Assembly (NCBI RefSeq): GCF_023716665.1
Contig: NZ_CP071860.1
Coordinates: 1,718,762-1,782,761 of the forward strand
DNA length: 64,000 bases
Reading direction: 5' to 3'
DNA from: Vibrio sp. SCSIO 43135
GTDB lineage: Bacteria; Pseudomonadota; Gammaproteobacteria; Enterobacterales; Vibrionaceae
Part shown: positions 44,421 to 53,660 of the stretch, in pieces
Position numbering within the stretch: the first letter of the stretch is position 1
Layout: every line of letters begins with the position of its first letter
The notes under the pieces: generated by a model
What the model saw: the letters and a program-made list of their open reading frames with translations, nothing else
Database searches by the model: none
What the model was told of the DNA's origin: nothing
Made by a program: the position numbers and the translations under genes

Positions 44421-46157
44421 ATGCGCTATTTGGCACTTTCTTTAACAATCCTTAGTACGAGCGTAGCAGCGGCAAAACCTGAGCCTTTCCCAACTCAGCC
44501 GAACGATGTCGGTGACAACTTTATGGTCAGCGCAACCAACCCATATGTGACCAGTACGGGTTACCAGATTCTAAAGCGCGGCGGTAACGCAATAGACGCC
44601 ATGGTCGCCATGCAAATGGTGATGTCGGTAGTCGAGCACGATATGACCGGTATTGGTGGCGGTACTTTCGCACTGTATTACGATGCCAAACAAGATAAGT
44701 TCCACGCTTTTGATGGCCGCGAAGAAGCGCCATCCAGCGCCAGTCCAGATATGTTTATGGAAAATGGCGCACCTATCGAGCGTAATGAAATCCTCGGCCC
44801 ACGCTCTGTAGCCGTACCTGGTACCTTGCGTTTGATGTACCAAACCCACCAGCAATACGGTAAGTTGCCGTGGCAAGAGCTACTTGCTCCAGCCATTGTT
44901 CTTGCGACCAAAGGCTACGCGATGAATAGCTACAGCTACGACATTGTGGTGCGTGAACAAGACCGAATGATCAAAGACCCAGAGATCAAAGCGATGTATT
45001 GGCAAGGCGACACCATCAAGCCAACGGGTACGTTAATGAAAAACCCGAAAATCGCCGCCACCCTCACCAATATTGCTAAGTATGGTGACAGCTACCTGTA
45101 CGGCGGTGAGTTTGGCCAGCACATTGTTAAAGAAGTGAACAGTCGCCTCGGTGAAAACGACGCTAAACTATCTTTAGAAGATTTCAAGAATTACCAGATT
45201 AAGCAGCGTGAAGTGGTACAAAGCGACTATCGTGGTAACCACATCTACTCCTTCGGTTACCCTGCTTCGGGCGGTTTGATGGTAAGCCAAACTTTAGAGA
45301 TTCTGGAAGATTACGACATGGGCAGCATGTCGATTACCGATGCGGAACCGTGGCGACTAATGGTAGAAGCCATGCGCGTGACCAAAGCCGACCGCGTAAG
45401 CTATGCCGGCGATCCAGATTACGTGGAAACCCCAACACAAGCGTTGCTCGGTGAGGAGTATCTTGATGACCGAGGTGAGTTGGTCCCAGAAAACGGTGCG
45501 ATGGAGAAAAACCCTCCAGCAGGTGACGTGAAACTCTCTGGTGAGAAGCCCGCTCAACATCAAGGCTATGAAAGTAACGATACTGGCCATATCTCAATTG
45601 TTGATAGCGAAGGCAATGCGATCGCAATGACCAGTACCGTTGGCACGGGGATGGGTTCAGGGGTGATGGTTGACGGTGTGATCCTCAACGCCCAAATGGC
45701 CAACTTCTCCAGCGCACCAGAGTTTAATGGCAAACCAGCACAAAATGCCATTGAACCTGGTAAACGACCTCGCTCTGCGATTACGCCAACCATGGTGACA
45801 GATAAAGACGACAATCTCAGACTGGTTGTAGGCTCTCCGGGCAGTGCGCAAATCCCTGGCTATGTACTGAAAACACTGGTTGGTGTTTTAGATTGGGATC
45901 TGTCTGCTCAGGACGCGATTGATTTACCAAACATTCAGTACGGCATCAAAATAGATCGTACCAAGCCATACAACCCAACTGGGCTACTGGTTGAAAAACG
46001 AACCTTTGCAGAGATGTTTGTACCAGACTTCCAAGAGCTTGGTTACCCAGTACATGTCATTCCTGTAGTCAGTGGGCTAAATGCGATTGAACTGAAAGAC
46101 GGCAAGATTTACGGCGCAACCGATCGCCGCCGCGCTTCCACATCTATGGGTGAATAA
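44421..46157 (+). CDS. ggt: Gamma-glutamyltransferase
   Basis: This 578-residue periplasmic Ntn hydrolase has a signal peptide. The large-subunit part carries GGNAIDAMVAMQ and GIGGGTFALYYD. The autocleavage/nucleophile segment reads NDTGHISIVDSEGNA, where the nucleophile Thr is followed by Gly rather than the Thr of the common TTH motif. The small subunit follows with KRPRSAITPTMV and GSPGSAQIPGYV. It splits glutathione and other gamma-glutamyl amides. AAAGCGGAG lies upstream of the ATG. It is monocistronic with a terminator. Confidence 0.93.
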   Translation: MRYLALSLTILSTSVAAAKPEPFPTQPNDVGDNFMVSATNPYVTSTGYQILKRGGNAIDAMVAMQMVMSVVEHDMTGIGGGTFALYYDAKQDKFHAFDGREEAPSSASPDMFMENGAPIERNEILGPRSVAVPGTLRLMYQTHQQYGKLPWQELLAPAIVLATKGYAMNSYSYDIVVREQDRMIKDPEIKAMYWQGDTIKPTGTLMKNPKIAATLTNIAKYGDSYLYGGEFGQHIVKEVNSRLGENDAKLSLEDFKNYQIKQREVVQSDYRGNHIYSFGYPASGGLMVSQTLEILEDYDMGSMSITDAEPWRLMVEAMRVTKADRVSYAGDPDYVETPTQALLGEEYLDDRGELVPENGAMEKNPPAGDVKLSGEKPAQHQGYESNDTGHISIVDSEGNAIAMTSTVGTGMGSGVMVDGVILNAQMANFSSAPEFNGKPAQNAIEPGKRPRSAITPTMVTDKDDNLRLVVGSPGSAQIPGYVLKTLVGVLDWDLSAQDAIDLPNIQYGIKIDRTKPYNPTGLLVEKRTFAEMFVPDFQELGYPVHVIPVVSGLNAIELKDGKIYGATDRRRASTSMGE

Positions 46158-46180
46158 CCCATTAAGCGCTAAGCAATAAA

Positions 46181-46202
46181 AAGGGTGCCATAAGGCACCC
46201 TT
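46181..46202. terminator. Terminator between ggt and qnr
   Basis: A 9-bp stem AAGGGTGCC/GGCACCCTT with a 4-base loop and flanking A and T tracts serves both converging genes. Confidence 0.92.
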
Positions 46203-46205
46203 TAT

Positions 46206-46862
46206 TTATCCCGGCATAACAACTAAGCCCAGCGGCTCAAGCAACTTTTGCTGCTGCCATTCACAAATTTTCACCCCTGTCAGATCAACGCGCCTCACAT
46301 CGAGTCCCTCTAGGTCGGCGTGAGTTAAATCGCAACCCTGCATATTAAACTGCCCCCAACTTTCAGGTGAAAAAGTCCCACGGCTCAAGTCAGATCCTTT
46401 GAAGGAGGCTCCTAACAAGTTAGCTTCCGTCCAACGATTTTCAAACAGTTCTACTTTCTCTAGGCACAATCGCTCCAAGTTTGCGTAGGACAAATTGCAA
46501 CCGGTGATATATGCACTACAGAAGTAAACCTGATGACTAATTTGATTGGAAAACAAAGCCTTAGAAAAATTGGCACCTTTAAGATCGCAATCTCTCAACT
46601 CAATGGCAAAACAATCTGCCCCAGAAAAATTCGCCATAGATAATTGGCAATCTTTGAAGCTCGCTTCTTTGAGGTTAGCGTAAGTGAACTGGCAGCCTTC
46701 AATCATACCCGGCTCGATAAAGCTACAATCTTCAAATTGCGCTTCACGCAAGTCCGCTCGGCTAAAGTCACACTGATAGAACTTGCAGCGCTTGAAGGTC
46801 GCATAACTCAAATCCTGCTTCGAAAAATCGTGCTGCTGATAAACGTGATCCACTTTGTTCAT
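46206..46862 (-). CDS. qnr: Qnr-type pentapeptide repeat protein
   Basis: This 218-residue right-handed quadrilateral beta-helix protein is made of A(D/N)LXX repeats. The length equals that of Qnr proteins, and family landmarks are kept: RCKFYQCDFSRADL, EDCSFIE, FSGADCFAIELRDCDLKGAN, YFCSAYITGCNLSYANL, GSDLSRGTF and the C-terminal KICEWQQQKLLEPLGL. Qnr proteins bind gyrase and topoisomerase IV and protect them from quinolones. Chromosomal copies in vibrios are thought to be the reservoir of plasmid qnr genes. AGGAG lies upstream of the ATG; no LexA box is evident. Confidence 0.9.
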   Translation of the reverse strand: MNKVDHVYQQHDFSKQDLSYATFKRCKFYQCDFSRADLREAQFEDCSFIEPGMIEGCQFTYANLKEASFKDCQLSMANFSGADCFAIELRDCDLKGANFSKALFSNQISHQVYFCSAYITGCNLSYANLERLCLEKVELFENRWTEANLLGASFKGSDLSRGTFSPESWGQFNMQGCDLTHADLEGLDVRRVDLTGVKICEWQQQKLLEPLGLVVMPG

Positions 46863-47099
46863 GACGTGCTCCTGTATCTGATGTCGGTAAGGCTATCACC
46901 TCAACTTATTCGAATCATCAAAAATAAAACCTGTAAAAACAGTCATTTAAAACCATGCGAAATCGCGATTTTAAGGCACTAAACAAGCTCGGAGATGGCC
47001 CTGTTTTGTTTTCTAGAGCCGCCACAGAGATGAAAAAAGTTTTATTCAGTACAGAGCTTCACAGTCCACTTTTCATTTTGGCCATGGGTTAACCAGCCA
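46863..47099. other. Intergenic region upstream of qnr
   Basis: These 237 bp hold the qnr promoter and the 3' side of the cytochrome gene. I see no further gene or strong site. Confidence 0.4.
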
Positions 47100-47432
47100 T
47101 CACTGGTTGATTTGACGTATATAGGCAAAAATATCTTTTACATCGTTTTCGCTCAGCACACTTTTCCAAGCGGGCATCCCTTCATTGCCGTTGAGTACTG
47201 TATCCATCAGCTCTGCCTCCGACTCCCAAAACGAAGTCAGGCCGTCATAGATGTTTGATGGTGCTTCACTTAACGCTTTACCTGCCACACCATCACCATG
47301 CCCTTTTTCACCATGGCAAGACACGCATAACGAAGTAAACTGCTGTTCTCCGTTAGCAAGGTCGGCGCTTAACACCTGACCGGACATTACCAACGCCAAC
47401 ACCATCGTGATTCTACCCATCGCCTTTTTCAT
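47100..47432 (-). CDS. Small periplasmic c-type cytochrome
   Basis: This 110-residue monohaem class I cytochrome c has a signal peptide (MKKAMGRITMVLALVMSGQV onward), the haem motif CVSCHG at about residues 36-41 and a distal Met in NEGMPAW. It lies about 145 bp after napH on the same strand, behind a hairpin. It could receive electrons from NapGH or carry them to a periplasmic reductase. Confidence 0.88.
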   Translation of the reverse strand: MKKAMGRITMVLALVMSGQVLSADLANGEQQFTSLCVSCHGEKGHGDGVAGKALSEAPSNIYDGLTSFWESEAELMDTVLNGNEGMPAWKSVLSENDVKDIFAYIRQINQ

Positions 47433-47540
47433 CGTTCACAGCCTCATCTAATAACATACTGTGCGATATCTTAAGGGGAAGCATGTGGAAGTAATGTGAA
47501 AGGGCAAATAGGCAGGGCACAGCAGTGATACGATGAAGAA

Positions 47541-47569
47541 AGTGCCGACGCTAGGGAAACGTCGGCACT
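47541..47569 (-). terminator. Hairpin after napH
   Basis: A perfect 10-bp stem AGTGCCGACG/CGTCGGCACT with a 9-base loop is followed on the minus strand by UUUCUUC. It probably terminates or attenuates napGH mRNA before the cytochrome gene. Confidence 0.7.
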
Positions 47570-47577
47570 ATGTAAGG

Positions 47578-48432
47578 CTAGTCGTGCGGTTTAGTGCGGA
47601 AAATCGTTTTGTACTCGAGTACATTTTCAGGGCATACGTCGATGCAGCGGCCACAGCTCATACAGTTTTGATCCATCACACGTCGGTCACCCTCTTTTAA
47701 TGGTTGACGTAGAACATCTGGCTCAGGGCACACGTTGTAACAGTCCATACACTTAGTACACGCCTCTCGGTTGGTTGCGGTAATGCGTAGCATGCTCTTA
47801 CGACCTATCACACCGTAGGTCGCACCTAGGGGACATAAATGCCCACACCAGCCATGATCAACCAATAGAAAGTCGACGATAAACACCAGAAGGATAAGAA
47901 CCCACCCAGCTCCCATGCCAAACAATATCCCACGATGCAATGCAGCAACCGGATCGAGCCAGCTCCATATCATAGTGCCAGATACGGCGCTGCCAATAAG
48001 CACTGCAAACAATAACCAGTAGCGCAATTGCGCATTCCAGCGAAAGCTTGCTTTGATTTCCAACTTTCTCTTCAACCACGCCGCTATGTCCGTAACAACA
48101 TTCATTGGACACACCCAGCCACAGAACGCTCTTGGACTCAAAAGGGCGTAAAAAACGACCACCAGTGAAAATCCCAATATTGCATTAAGCTCTGGGACAT
48201 GGCCACTCGCCACCACCTGCAAAAACATCAGTGGGTCGGTCATCGGTACTGTGTCTAGCAATAAGCTGGATGACAGATTGCCTTTGAGAATTCCAACTGT
48301 TGGCCCCAGAAGAAACAGCCCCATTACCGTGAATTGGCAGACTCGGCGCAAAATAAGAAACCGGTGAGCGTGCCACCAGCCAAGTTTTTGCCTCGCTTCT
48401 TTACCCGCATCTTTCGCAAGATTTTTCGCCAT
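47578..48432 (-). CDS. napH: NapH quinol dehydrogenase membrane subunit
   Basis: This 284-residue protein has four membrane helices, the two conserved cytoplasmic CxxxCP motifs (FCGWVCPMN, WCGHLCPLG) and two C-terminal 4Fe-4S clusters (CTKCMDCYNVCP, CMSCGRCIDVCP). NapH passes quinol electrons to NapG. Its ATG overlaps the napG stop by one base (TAATG), showing translational coupling. Confidence 0.93.
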   Translation of the reverse strand: MAKNLAKDAGKEARQKLGWWHAHRFLILRRVCQFTVMGLFLLGPTVGILKGNLSSSLLLDTVPMTDPLMFLQVVASGHVPELNAILGFSLVVVFYALLSPRAFCGWVCPMNVVTDIAAWLKRKLEIKASFRWNAQLRYWLLFAVLIGSAVSGTMIWSWLDPVAALHRGILFGMGAGWVLILLVFIVDFLLVDHGWCGHLCPLGATYGVIGRKSMLRITATNREACTKCMDCYNVCPEPDVLRQPLKEGDRRVMDQNCMSCGRCIDVCPENVLEYKTIFRTKPHD

Positions 48433-49202
48433 TATTTGTTTCCTCCGAGTGTTTCAAGCGCACCGGAAGGAATGGCACTACTGTCTGGGCGACTGTTGCC
48501 TAAGGGCTTATTAATCTCCTCCCAACCCAATTGGTAATGCGCGCCCATTTTCCCTTTGGCTAACTCAGTTGGAATGATTTTGATTGCAGCCACTTCGGTG
48601 ACACACGCCTGCTCGCATTTACCACAGCCAGTGCATTTATCGGAATGTACGGTTGGGATTAACTTGGCATGATAGCCAGTACGCTCATTGCGAATGTGCT
48701 CAAGCGTGATAGCTTCATCGACCAATGGACACACACGATAACACACATCGCACCTTAACCCCTGCCAGTTAAGACACGACTCATGGTCAATCAATACCGC
48801 AGTTCCCATGCGAGCGTCATCTATGTTCGTCAGTGAGTGATCAAGTGCGCCACTTGGGCATGCCACGACACACGGTATGTCTTCACACATTTCGCAGGGG
48901 ATTTCACGAGCATTAAAATAAGGCGTGCCCGATTCGACTGAAGAAAGCAATGTCGCAAGTTTAAGCGTGTCGTAAGGGCAGGCTTGAACACACAACCCAC
49001 AACGGGTGCACGCTTTTTCAAAGTCGCCTTTCTCTAGCGCTCCCGGCGGACGGACCGGCACACCGCTGCCATCTCTTGCTTGGCTCTGCACCGATTGCAA
49101 GCCAAATACAGTCGCTACCGCACCAACACCCGCCGCTGTACGCGCTGCATCGCGTAAAAAACGGCGACGGCTTTCTGAAGTTTTCGCTCGAGGATTGCTC
49201 AT
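48432..49202 (-). CDS. napG: NapG periplasmic ferredoxin-type quinol dehydrogenase subunit
   Basis: This 256-residue protein has a twin-arginine-like leader (SRRRFLRDAARTAAGVGAVA) and four cysteine clusters: CTRCGLCVQACP, CEMCEDIPCVVACP, CDVCYRVCP and CTGCGKCEQAC. Start 49202 has GAGGG upstream; longer readings are rejected. NapGH normally feeds periplasmic nitrate reductase NapAB, but no napA, napB, napC or napD is present here. Confidence 0.93.
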   Translation of the reverse strand: MSNPRAKTSESRRRFLRDAARTAAGVGAVATVFGLQSVQSQARDGSGVPVRPPGALEKGDFEKACTRCGLCVQACPYDTLKLATLLSSVESGTPYFNAREIPCEMCEDIPCVVACPSGALDHSLTNIDDARMGTAVLIDHESCLNWQGLRCDVCYRVCPLVDEAITLEHIRNERTGYHAKLIPTVHSDKCTGCGKCEQACVTEVAAIKIIPTELAKGKMGAHYQLGWEEINKPLGNSRPDSSAIPSGALETLGGNK

Positions 49203-49405
49203 CACACTATCCCTCACACACCCAATAGACTCAGTGCAAGTCATCGGCATGCTAGTTGTCATTGCTCTAATAATTGTAGGAGGATCACCGGCAATGTATG
49301 CGAATAACGCAACAGATCTACTACCCCAAAAGAGTAATCCAAGCTTTGATTGAGTCAGATCAAGACAGCAGAGTGGTTGAGCTCAAAAATTAACAAAAAT
49401 TCGGT

Positions 49406-50032
49406 TTAAAGCTGGAACAAAGCAAGTTGTAAGCTAAAGCCAACAAAGATGATACCGCAGGTAAAGTTCATCCATTTCGCTGTGCGCTTTTGTGTCAGCC
49501 ATTGCTTCAATGTGCCAGCCATCAAAATGACCACCATAAACCAGCTCGCCACGACAGCGGCTTGCAACGCACCAAGCATCAAGCTATCTCGCATTACGGT
49601 TTGTTTGTCGACAAATTGAGGGAAGATCGACAAATAAAACAACACTATTTTTGGATTGAGTAAATTGGTGAGCAGACCTTTAACAAAGTGCTGTTTCATT
49701 TTCCGTTTCGCGGCTTGTGGGATCACTAACGTGCCATCTTCCGCTTTCAGCGCCACTTTAAAATGGTTGTAGCCAAGCCAGATTAAGTAACCGACACCAA
49801 TCCACTTTAGGCCTTGGAATGCCCATGGTGTCTGGGACAACACCAGACTCATCCCATTGGCGGAAATAAATGCATGGAACAAAAAGCCAAGCGACACCCC
49901 CAATATGTTCACCATCGCGAACAGCTTGCGTTGGGTTAACGCAGTGCTTAACACTAGCAAAGCGTTAGGACCGGGAATGACAGCAATAAAGAATACGATG
50001 ACAACAAACGCTAGAATGCTTTCCACACCCAT
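49406..50032 (-). CDS. LysE/RhtB-family amino-acid exporter
   Basis: This 208-residue inner-membrane protein has six helices and the family signature FFIAVIPGPNALLVLSTAL near the N-terminus, then LKWIGVGYLIWLGYNHF and LLNPKIVLFYLSIFPQF. Such proteins export amino acids or their derivatives. It is separated from the LysR gene at 50294 by about 260 bp and transcribed away from it, so that regulator may control it. Confidence 0.88.
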   Translation of the reverse strand: MGVESILAFVVIVFFIAVIPGPNALLVLSTALTQRKLFAMVNILGVSLGFLFHAFISANGMSLVLSQTPWAFQGLKWIGVGYLIWLGYNHFKVALKAEDGTLVIPQAAKRKMKQHFVKGLLTNLLNPKIVLFYLSIFPQFVDKQTVMRDSLMLGALQAAVVASWFMVVILMAGTLKQWLTQKRTAKWMNFTCGIIFVGFSLQLALFQL

Positions 50033-50293
50033 TTACGATTCACCTACAAGATTAAAAACTGCGGAAGTGTACTCTGAATTAGCATAAAGCCAATACACAA
50101 TAATCCGTTTTGCCCACAAGATATCGCTACTGCACATTCCGAATAGAGGGTGAGGTAGCCTCTCGATATTAGCCAAACGCTAAGTGCATTGACCAAATTA
50201 GATATTATCATTAACAAGCCATATAATAATATATTGTTATATTCAAATAACGTAAAAAGAAAGCGTTCCTATTACCGGCAAAGGCACCCCGAT

Positions 50294-51196
50294 ATGCTCA
50301 ACCCAATTTGGTTAAAGACTTTTAAAACTCTGGTTGAAGTTGGCCATTTTACTCAAACGGCTGACACGTTATTTATGACTCAACCCGGTGTAAGCCAACA
50401 TATCAAAAAGCTTGAACAAGCATGCGGCCATGCCCTGATCAAACGGATAAACAAGAGCTTTGAACTGACTGAGCAAGGTAAGCAAGTTTACCACTACGCA
50501 CTTCAGTCAGCCGAGCGAGAACAGCAGCTTTTGCATAGCCTGAGTGAAGACTCTCCCTACGCTGGGCAATGTACTATTTCGTGCTCAGGCTCTTTTGCTC
50601 TATGGCTGTATCCACAACTACTCACTCTACAACACCAGCATTGCGATCTTTCCTTCCAACTGGAAGTCGCACCAAACCAGCGAATTTTGGACAACATTCA
50701 AAATGGTTTCACCGACTTAGGTATCGTCACCGACACCGCTCACAGCCACCTTTTTAGCTACCAAGCCGTTGGGGAAGAACCACTATGCTTAGTGATTGGC
50801 AAGCAGCATAAGAGCAAACCTGTCACTACCGAACTACTGAAAGAACTGGGTATGATCGCTCATCCTGATGCCAAACATTACCTTGCGATGTACAACGAGC
50901 GGTGTCACTCACCAGAGCTGCAAGGCTTGGAGGTTGAAGGTATAAAAGTAAGTAGTTACATCAACCAGCTCAGCCAAATTCTATTGCCTGTTTCACAAGG
51001 CATTGGTTTCACGGTACTTCCGCAGAGTGCCATCGATGCGTTCCCAGACAAACATCAGTTGGTCGTCCACCAGCCTGTATCAGCAGTGAATGAAACACTC
51101 TACTTGGTACACAAGAAAAACCGCGATCTGGCGAAACGCTACCAGACCATCCAAGCATTAATTACACAACGGGAAGTAACACTCCAAAACCAATAA
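50294..51196 (+). CDS. LysR-type transcriptional regulator
   Basis: This 300-residue LTTR begins MLNPIWLKTFKTLVEVGHFT with the helix-turn-helix TQTADTLFMTQPGVSQHIKK, followed by a periplasmic-binding-like effector domain. The start at 50294 yields the normal N-terminus; an earlier in-frame start would add 35 untypical residues. It lies between two LysE-family exporter genes: divergent from the first, convergent with and overlapping the second by 35 bp. Regulation of an exporter by an amino acid is the simplest reading. Confidence 0.87.
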   Translation: MLNPIWLKTFKTLVEVGHFTQTADTLFMTQPGVSQHIKKLEQACGHALIKRINKSFELTEQGKQVYHYALQSAEREQQLLHSLSEDSPYAGQCTISCSGSFALWLYPQLLTLQHQHCDLSFQLEVAPNQRILDNIQNGFTDLGIVTDTAHSHLFSYQAVGEEPLCLVIGKQHKSKPVTTELLKELGMIAHPDAKHYLAMYNERCHSPELQGLEVEGIKVSSYINQLSQILLPVSQGIGFTVLPQSAIDAFPDKHQLVVHQPVSAVNETLYLVHKKNRDLAKRYQTIQALITQREVTLQNQ

Positions 51197-51770
51197 ACAG
51201 ACCTCCGCTGATTTTATTCAACAAGGCAGCTTTGTTTTGTAGGTGTCCACGCATGGTGTGGGCACTGACAACTAATAGATATTCGACGCAAAACTCCACC
51301 GCCACAAACGTTACCGCCAGGACTAACCACTGCTGAATAAAACCAATATTTGGGTTGAGGAACTGGGGTAGAAATGAAGCAAAAAACAGCAGTACTTTGG
51401 GGTTGGCGATCGCGGTAATGAAACCAGTTTTAAACAGAGTATAACGGCTGGTTGCGCTCGTCTTTGTTCCGATGTCTATTCCCTCTGCTCTTTGTTTCAA
51501 TAACTTGTAGCCGAGCCAAATCAAGTAACCGCCACCGAGCACTTTCATCACGATTAAGATCGATTCAGAAAGGCTTAAAAGCACGCCTATTCCACTCAAC
51601 GCTAGAGTGATCAACAAGCTAAAACCCACCACACCGCCCAATACAGTATATTTTGCTTGTTGCCGGCCATACGTTAGCCCATGAGTCAGCGCCAATAAGC
51701 CATTCGGCCCGGGAACTAAACTCACGCCAACAACGGCAACCAAATAAATCAACCAAACTTCGAACTGCAT
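51162..51770 (-). CDS. LysE/RhtB-family exporter (second copy)
   Basis: This 202-residue six-helix exporter begins MQFEVWLIYLVAVVGVSLVP with the GPNGLLALTHG signature and contains GGGYLIWLGYKLL and IANPKVLLFFASFLPQF. It is only a distant paralogue of the exporter at 49406. Its 3' end overlaps the LysR gene by 35 bp, tail to tail. It is divergent from the GlxA-type regulator at 51893, which may control it. Confidence 0.88.
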   Translation of the reverse strand: MQFEVWLIYLVAVVGVSLVPGPNGLLALTHGLTYGRQQAKYTVLGGVVGFSLLITLALSGIGVLLSLSESILIVMKVLGGGYLIWLGYKLLKQRAEGIDIGTKTSATSRYTLFKTGFITAIANPKVLLFFASFLPQFLNPNIGFIQQWLVLAVTFVAVEFCVEYLLVVSAHTMRGHLQNKAALLNKISGGLFIGFGVLLPVV

Positions 51771-51892
51771 CTCTATTCTCAATAACTATTGGGGTAAGTC
51801 ACAAGTCTACGAACAAATCGAGTTTCCTCTTGGTATAAAATGGACATATATGGGTAAAATTTAGACATCCAAATTGATATTGGCTTTTGATC

Positions 51893-52903
51893 ATGGTTGC
51901 GACACAACTTTCCCCACACTCCCCTACACTACGCTTTGCCCTTTTACCTCTAGAAGATTTCGCCATGCTGCCATTTGGTGGTTTCATCGATAAGCTAAGA
52001 TTTACCGCAGATGAAGCAGACAGTAGTCAGCAAAGGCTATGCAGTTGGAAAGTGGTAGGACACCAACAGCAAGTACGATCCAGCTCTGGAGTGTTGTTGA
52101 ATATTGATCAGCACGTTGACGACATTGAATTGACCAAAATCGATTACCTTGTGATCTTTGGCAGCCGCACCGCTAAACAAGCCATCGAACAATCCAACCA
52201 ATATGGCGATTGGATTAAACGAGCAGCGGCTAACGGAACACCTTTGGTCACCTTAGACAATGGCAGCTTTTTATTAGCGAAGTTAGGGCTTTTGTCCAAC
52301 CACGAAGTTGCAATCCATTGGCGTCACGAACAGGAATTTCGCTCTATGTTCCCCAAGCTGCGCGTCACCAGCGACAAACTGTACCAATTCGACGGTAAGC
52401 GCATCACCTGCGCGGGTGGAAGCGCCAGTATCGATCTCGCGGCGGAAATCTTAGCCAAGCACTTTGACCAACCACGAGCGCTTAAAGGCTTGGCTGATAT
52501 GCTAGTCGATGAGACTCGTGAACCGGTCCATATTCTGCGTTCAACTAAAGACGAATATCAGCAGGACTCCATTCTCAATTCCGCCATCCGACTTATGCGG
52601 CTCCATCTAGCAGACGCTACTAGCCTCGAAGACATTGCACAACGAATAGGAATAAGCCGCCGACAGCTGGATCGTAAATTCCACGCTTTCACCCAACAAA
52701 CCGCTCACCACTACTGGCTCAATATGAGGCTAGATTACGCGAAATGGCGATTAGTAAACTCGACGCTAACGCTCTCTACGATAGCCGATGAAATAAATGT
52801 CAGTGACGCCAGTTACCTTTCTAAGCTGCTAATGAAACGTTTTGGTCAAACGCCCAACCAGATCCGCATTAAGAACGGCTTGGAGAAACCAACACAGATG
52901 TAA
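51893..52903 (+). CDS. GlxA-family AraC-type regulator (DJ-1/PfpI domain plus AraC helix-turn-helix)
   Basis: This 336-residue regulator has an N-terminal DJ-1/PfpI-like sensing domain (TKIDYLVIFGSRTA, TPLVTLDNGSFLLAKLGLLS, ITCAGGSASIDLAAEIL). The usual Cys in the nucleophile elbow is Asn (DNGSF). Two AraC helix-turn-helix units follow (SLEDIAQRIGISRRQLDRKF, TIADEINVSDASYLSKLLMK). Relatives include CdhR and GbdR, which sense carnitine or betaine. The start at 51893 is the first ATG. It is convergent with the APH gene (35-bp overlap). Confidence 0.86.
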   Translation: MVATQLSPHSPTLRFALLPLEDFAMLPFGGFIDKLRFTADEADSSQQRLCSWKVVGHQQQVRSSSGVLLNIDQHVDDIELTKIDYLVIFGSRTAKQAIEQSNQYGDWIKRAAANGTPLVTLDNGSFLLAKLGLLSNHEVAIHWRHEQEFRSMFPKLRVTSDKLYQFDGKRITCAGGSASIDLAAEILAKHFDQPRALKGLADMLVDETREPVHILRSTKDEYQQDSILNSAIRLMRLHLADATSLEDIAQRIGISRRQLDRKFHAFTQQTAHHYWLNMRLDYAKWRLVNSTLTLSTIADEINVSDASYLSKLLMKRFGQTPNQIRIKNGLEKPTQM

Positions 52904-53660
52904 TGTACTCAGCATGGGTGCTCAAGTACTCAATATCACGAAGGTAACTCAAGTGATGGCCATCTGCGAGGTTATCTATGAACGCGGTATTACCCTGCTC
53001 TGCTTGGCTATGCATGTACCCCACCAGCGCATCTAGCCTCTCCTTCATAGCTTCAACCAGCCCCTCGCACTGCTGTGGCGTTGCGCCATAGGCATCGCAA
53101 AACAGCTTGGCTCTGTGTGATTGGCTATCAATGTTTCCCAAAGAGTCATTAGAGCCCGTTTTGAATGGAGCCCAGCAATAAACGGCGTAGGCGAGATCCC
53201 ATAATCTCGGAGCGGGATGTGCTGTATCAAAATCAAACACACCGGTGACTTGGTTTTCTTTCAATGCCACGTTGTAAGGCGAAAAGTCTCCGTGAACTAT
53301 CACCTCTTCGGGTGTTCGGCTTGGCAACATCCACTCTAGATTCTGGGCACGATTTTCTGAAACAAATAAAGCGCTCACATCATGAAAACGGCGTAACAGC
53401 TGAGCTGCTGAGGTTAGTGCTTGATTGCTAGCGATAGCCCCTGCAAGCGGGTAGTTGTAAACATCACCCGCCACATAGCTGAGTGTTTCACAGGAATCCG
53501 TTGTCTCGATAACCTTCGGGCCGGCATCAAAGCCATTTCTGGCAAGATAATCCAAAAAGCAGTGAACACTTTTAGACCATTGTGTGAGTGGACGAATCAC
53601 CGTCTCTCCGTGCTTAAAAATTGCGCCTTTTCGGCCGCCACTAAGTTCCTGCTTATCCAT
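52869..53660 (-). CDS. APH-family phosphotransferase
   Basis: This 263-residue protein-kinase-like phosphotransferase has the catalytic loop VIVHGDFSPYNVAL and the metal-binding GVFDFDTAHPAPRLWDLAYAV. The family covers aminoglycoside, choline and homoserine kinases. Its start overlaps the end of the P-loop kinase gene by 8 bp, so the two are translated together. Substrate unknown; antibiotic resistance should not be assumed. Confidence 0.85.
   Translation of the reverse strand: MDKQELSGGRKGAIFKHGETVIRPLTQWSKSVHCFLDYLARNGFDAGPKVIETTDSCETLSYVAGDVYNYPLAGAIASNQALTSAAQLLRRFHDVSALFVSENRAQNLEWMLPSRTPEEVIVHGDFSPYNVALKENQVTGVFDFDTAHPAPRLWDLAYAVYCWAPFKTGSNDSLGNIDSQSHRAKLFCDAYGATPQQCEGLVEAMKERLDALVGYMHSQAEQGNTAFIDNLADGHHLSYLRDIEYLSTHAEYITSVLVSPSRS

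Noticed and set aside
49346..49363. TTGAT...ATCAA upstream of napG as an FNR site
   Set aside because: The half-sites are 8 bp apart, not the 4 bp of an FNR box.
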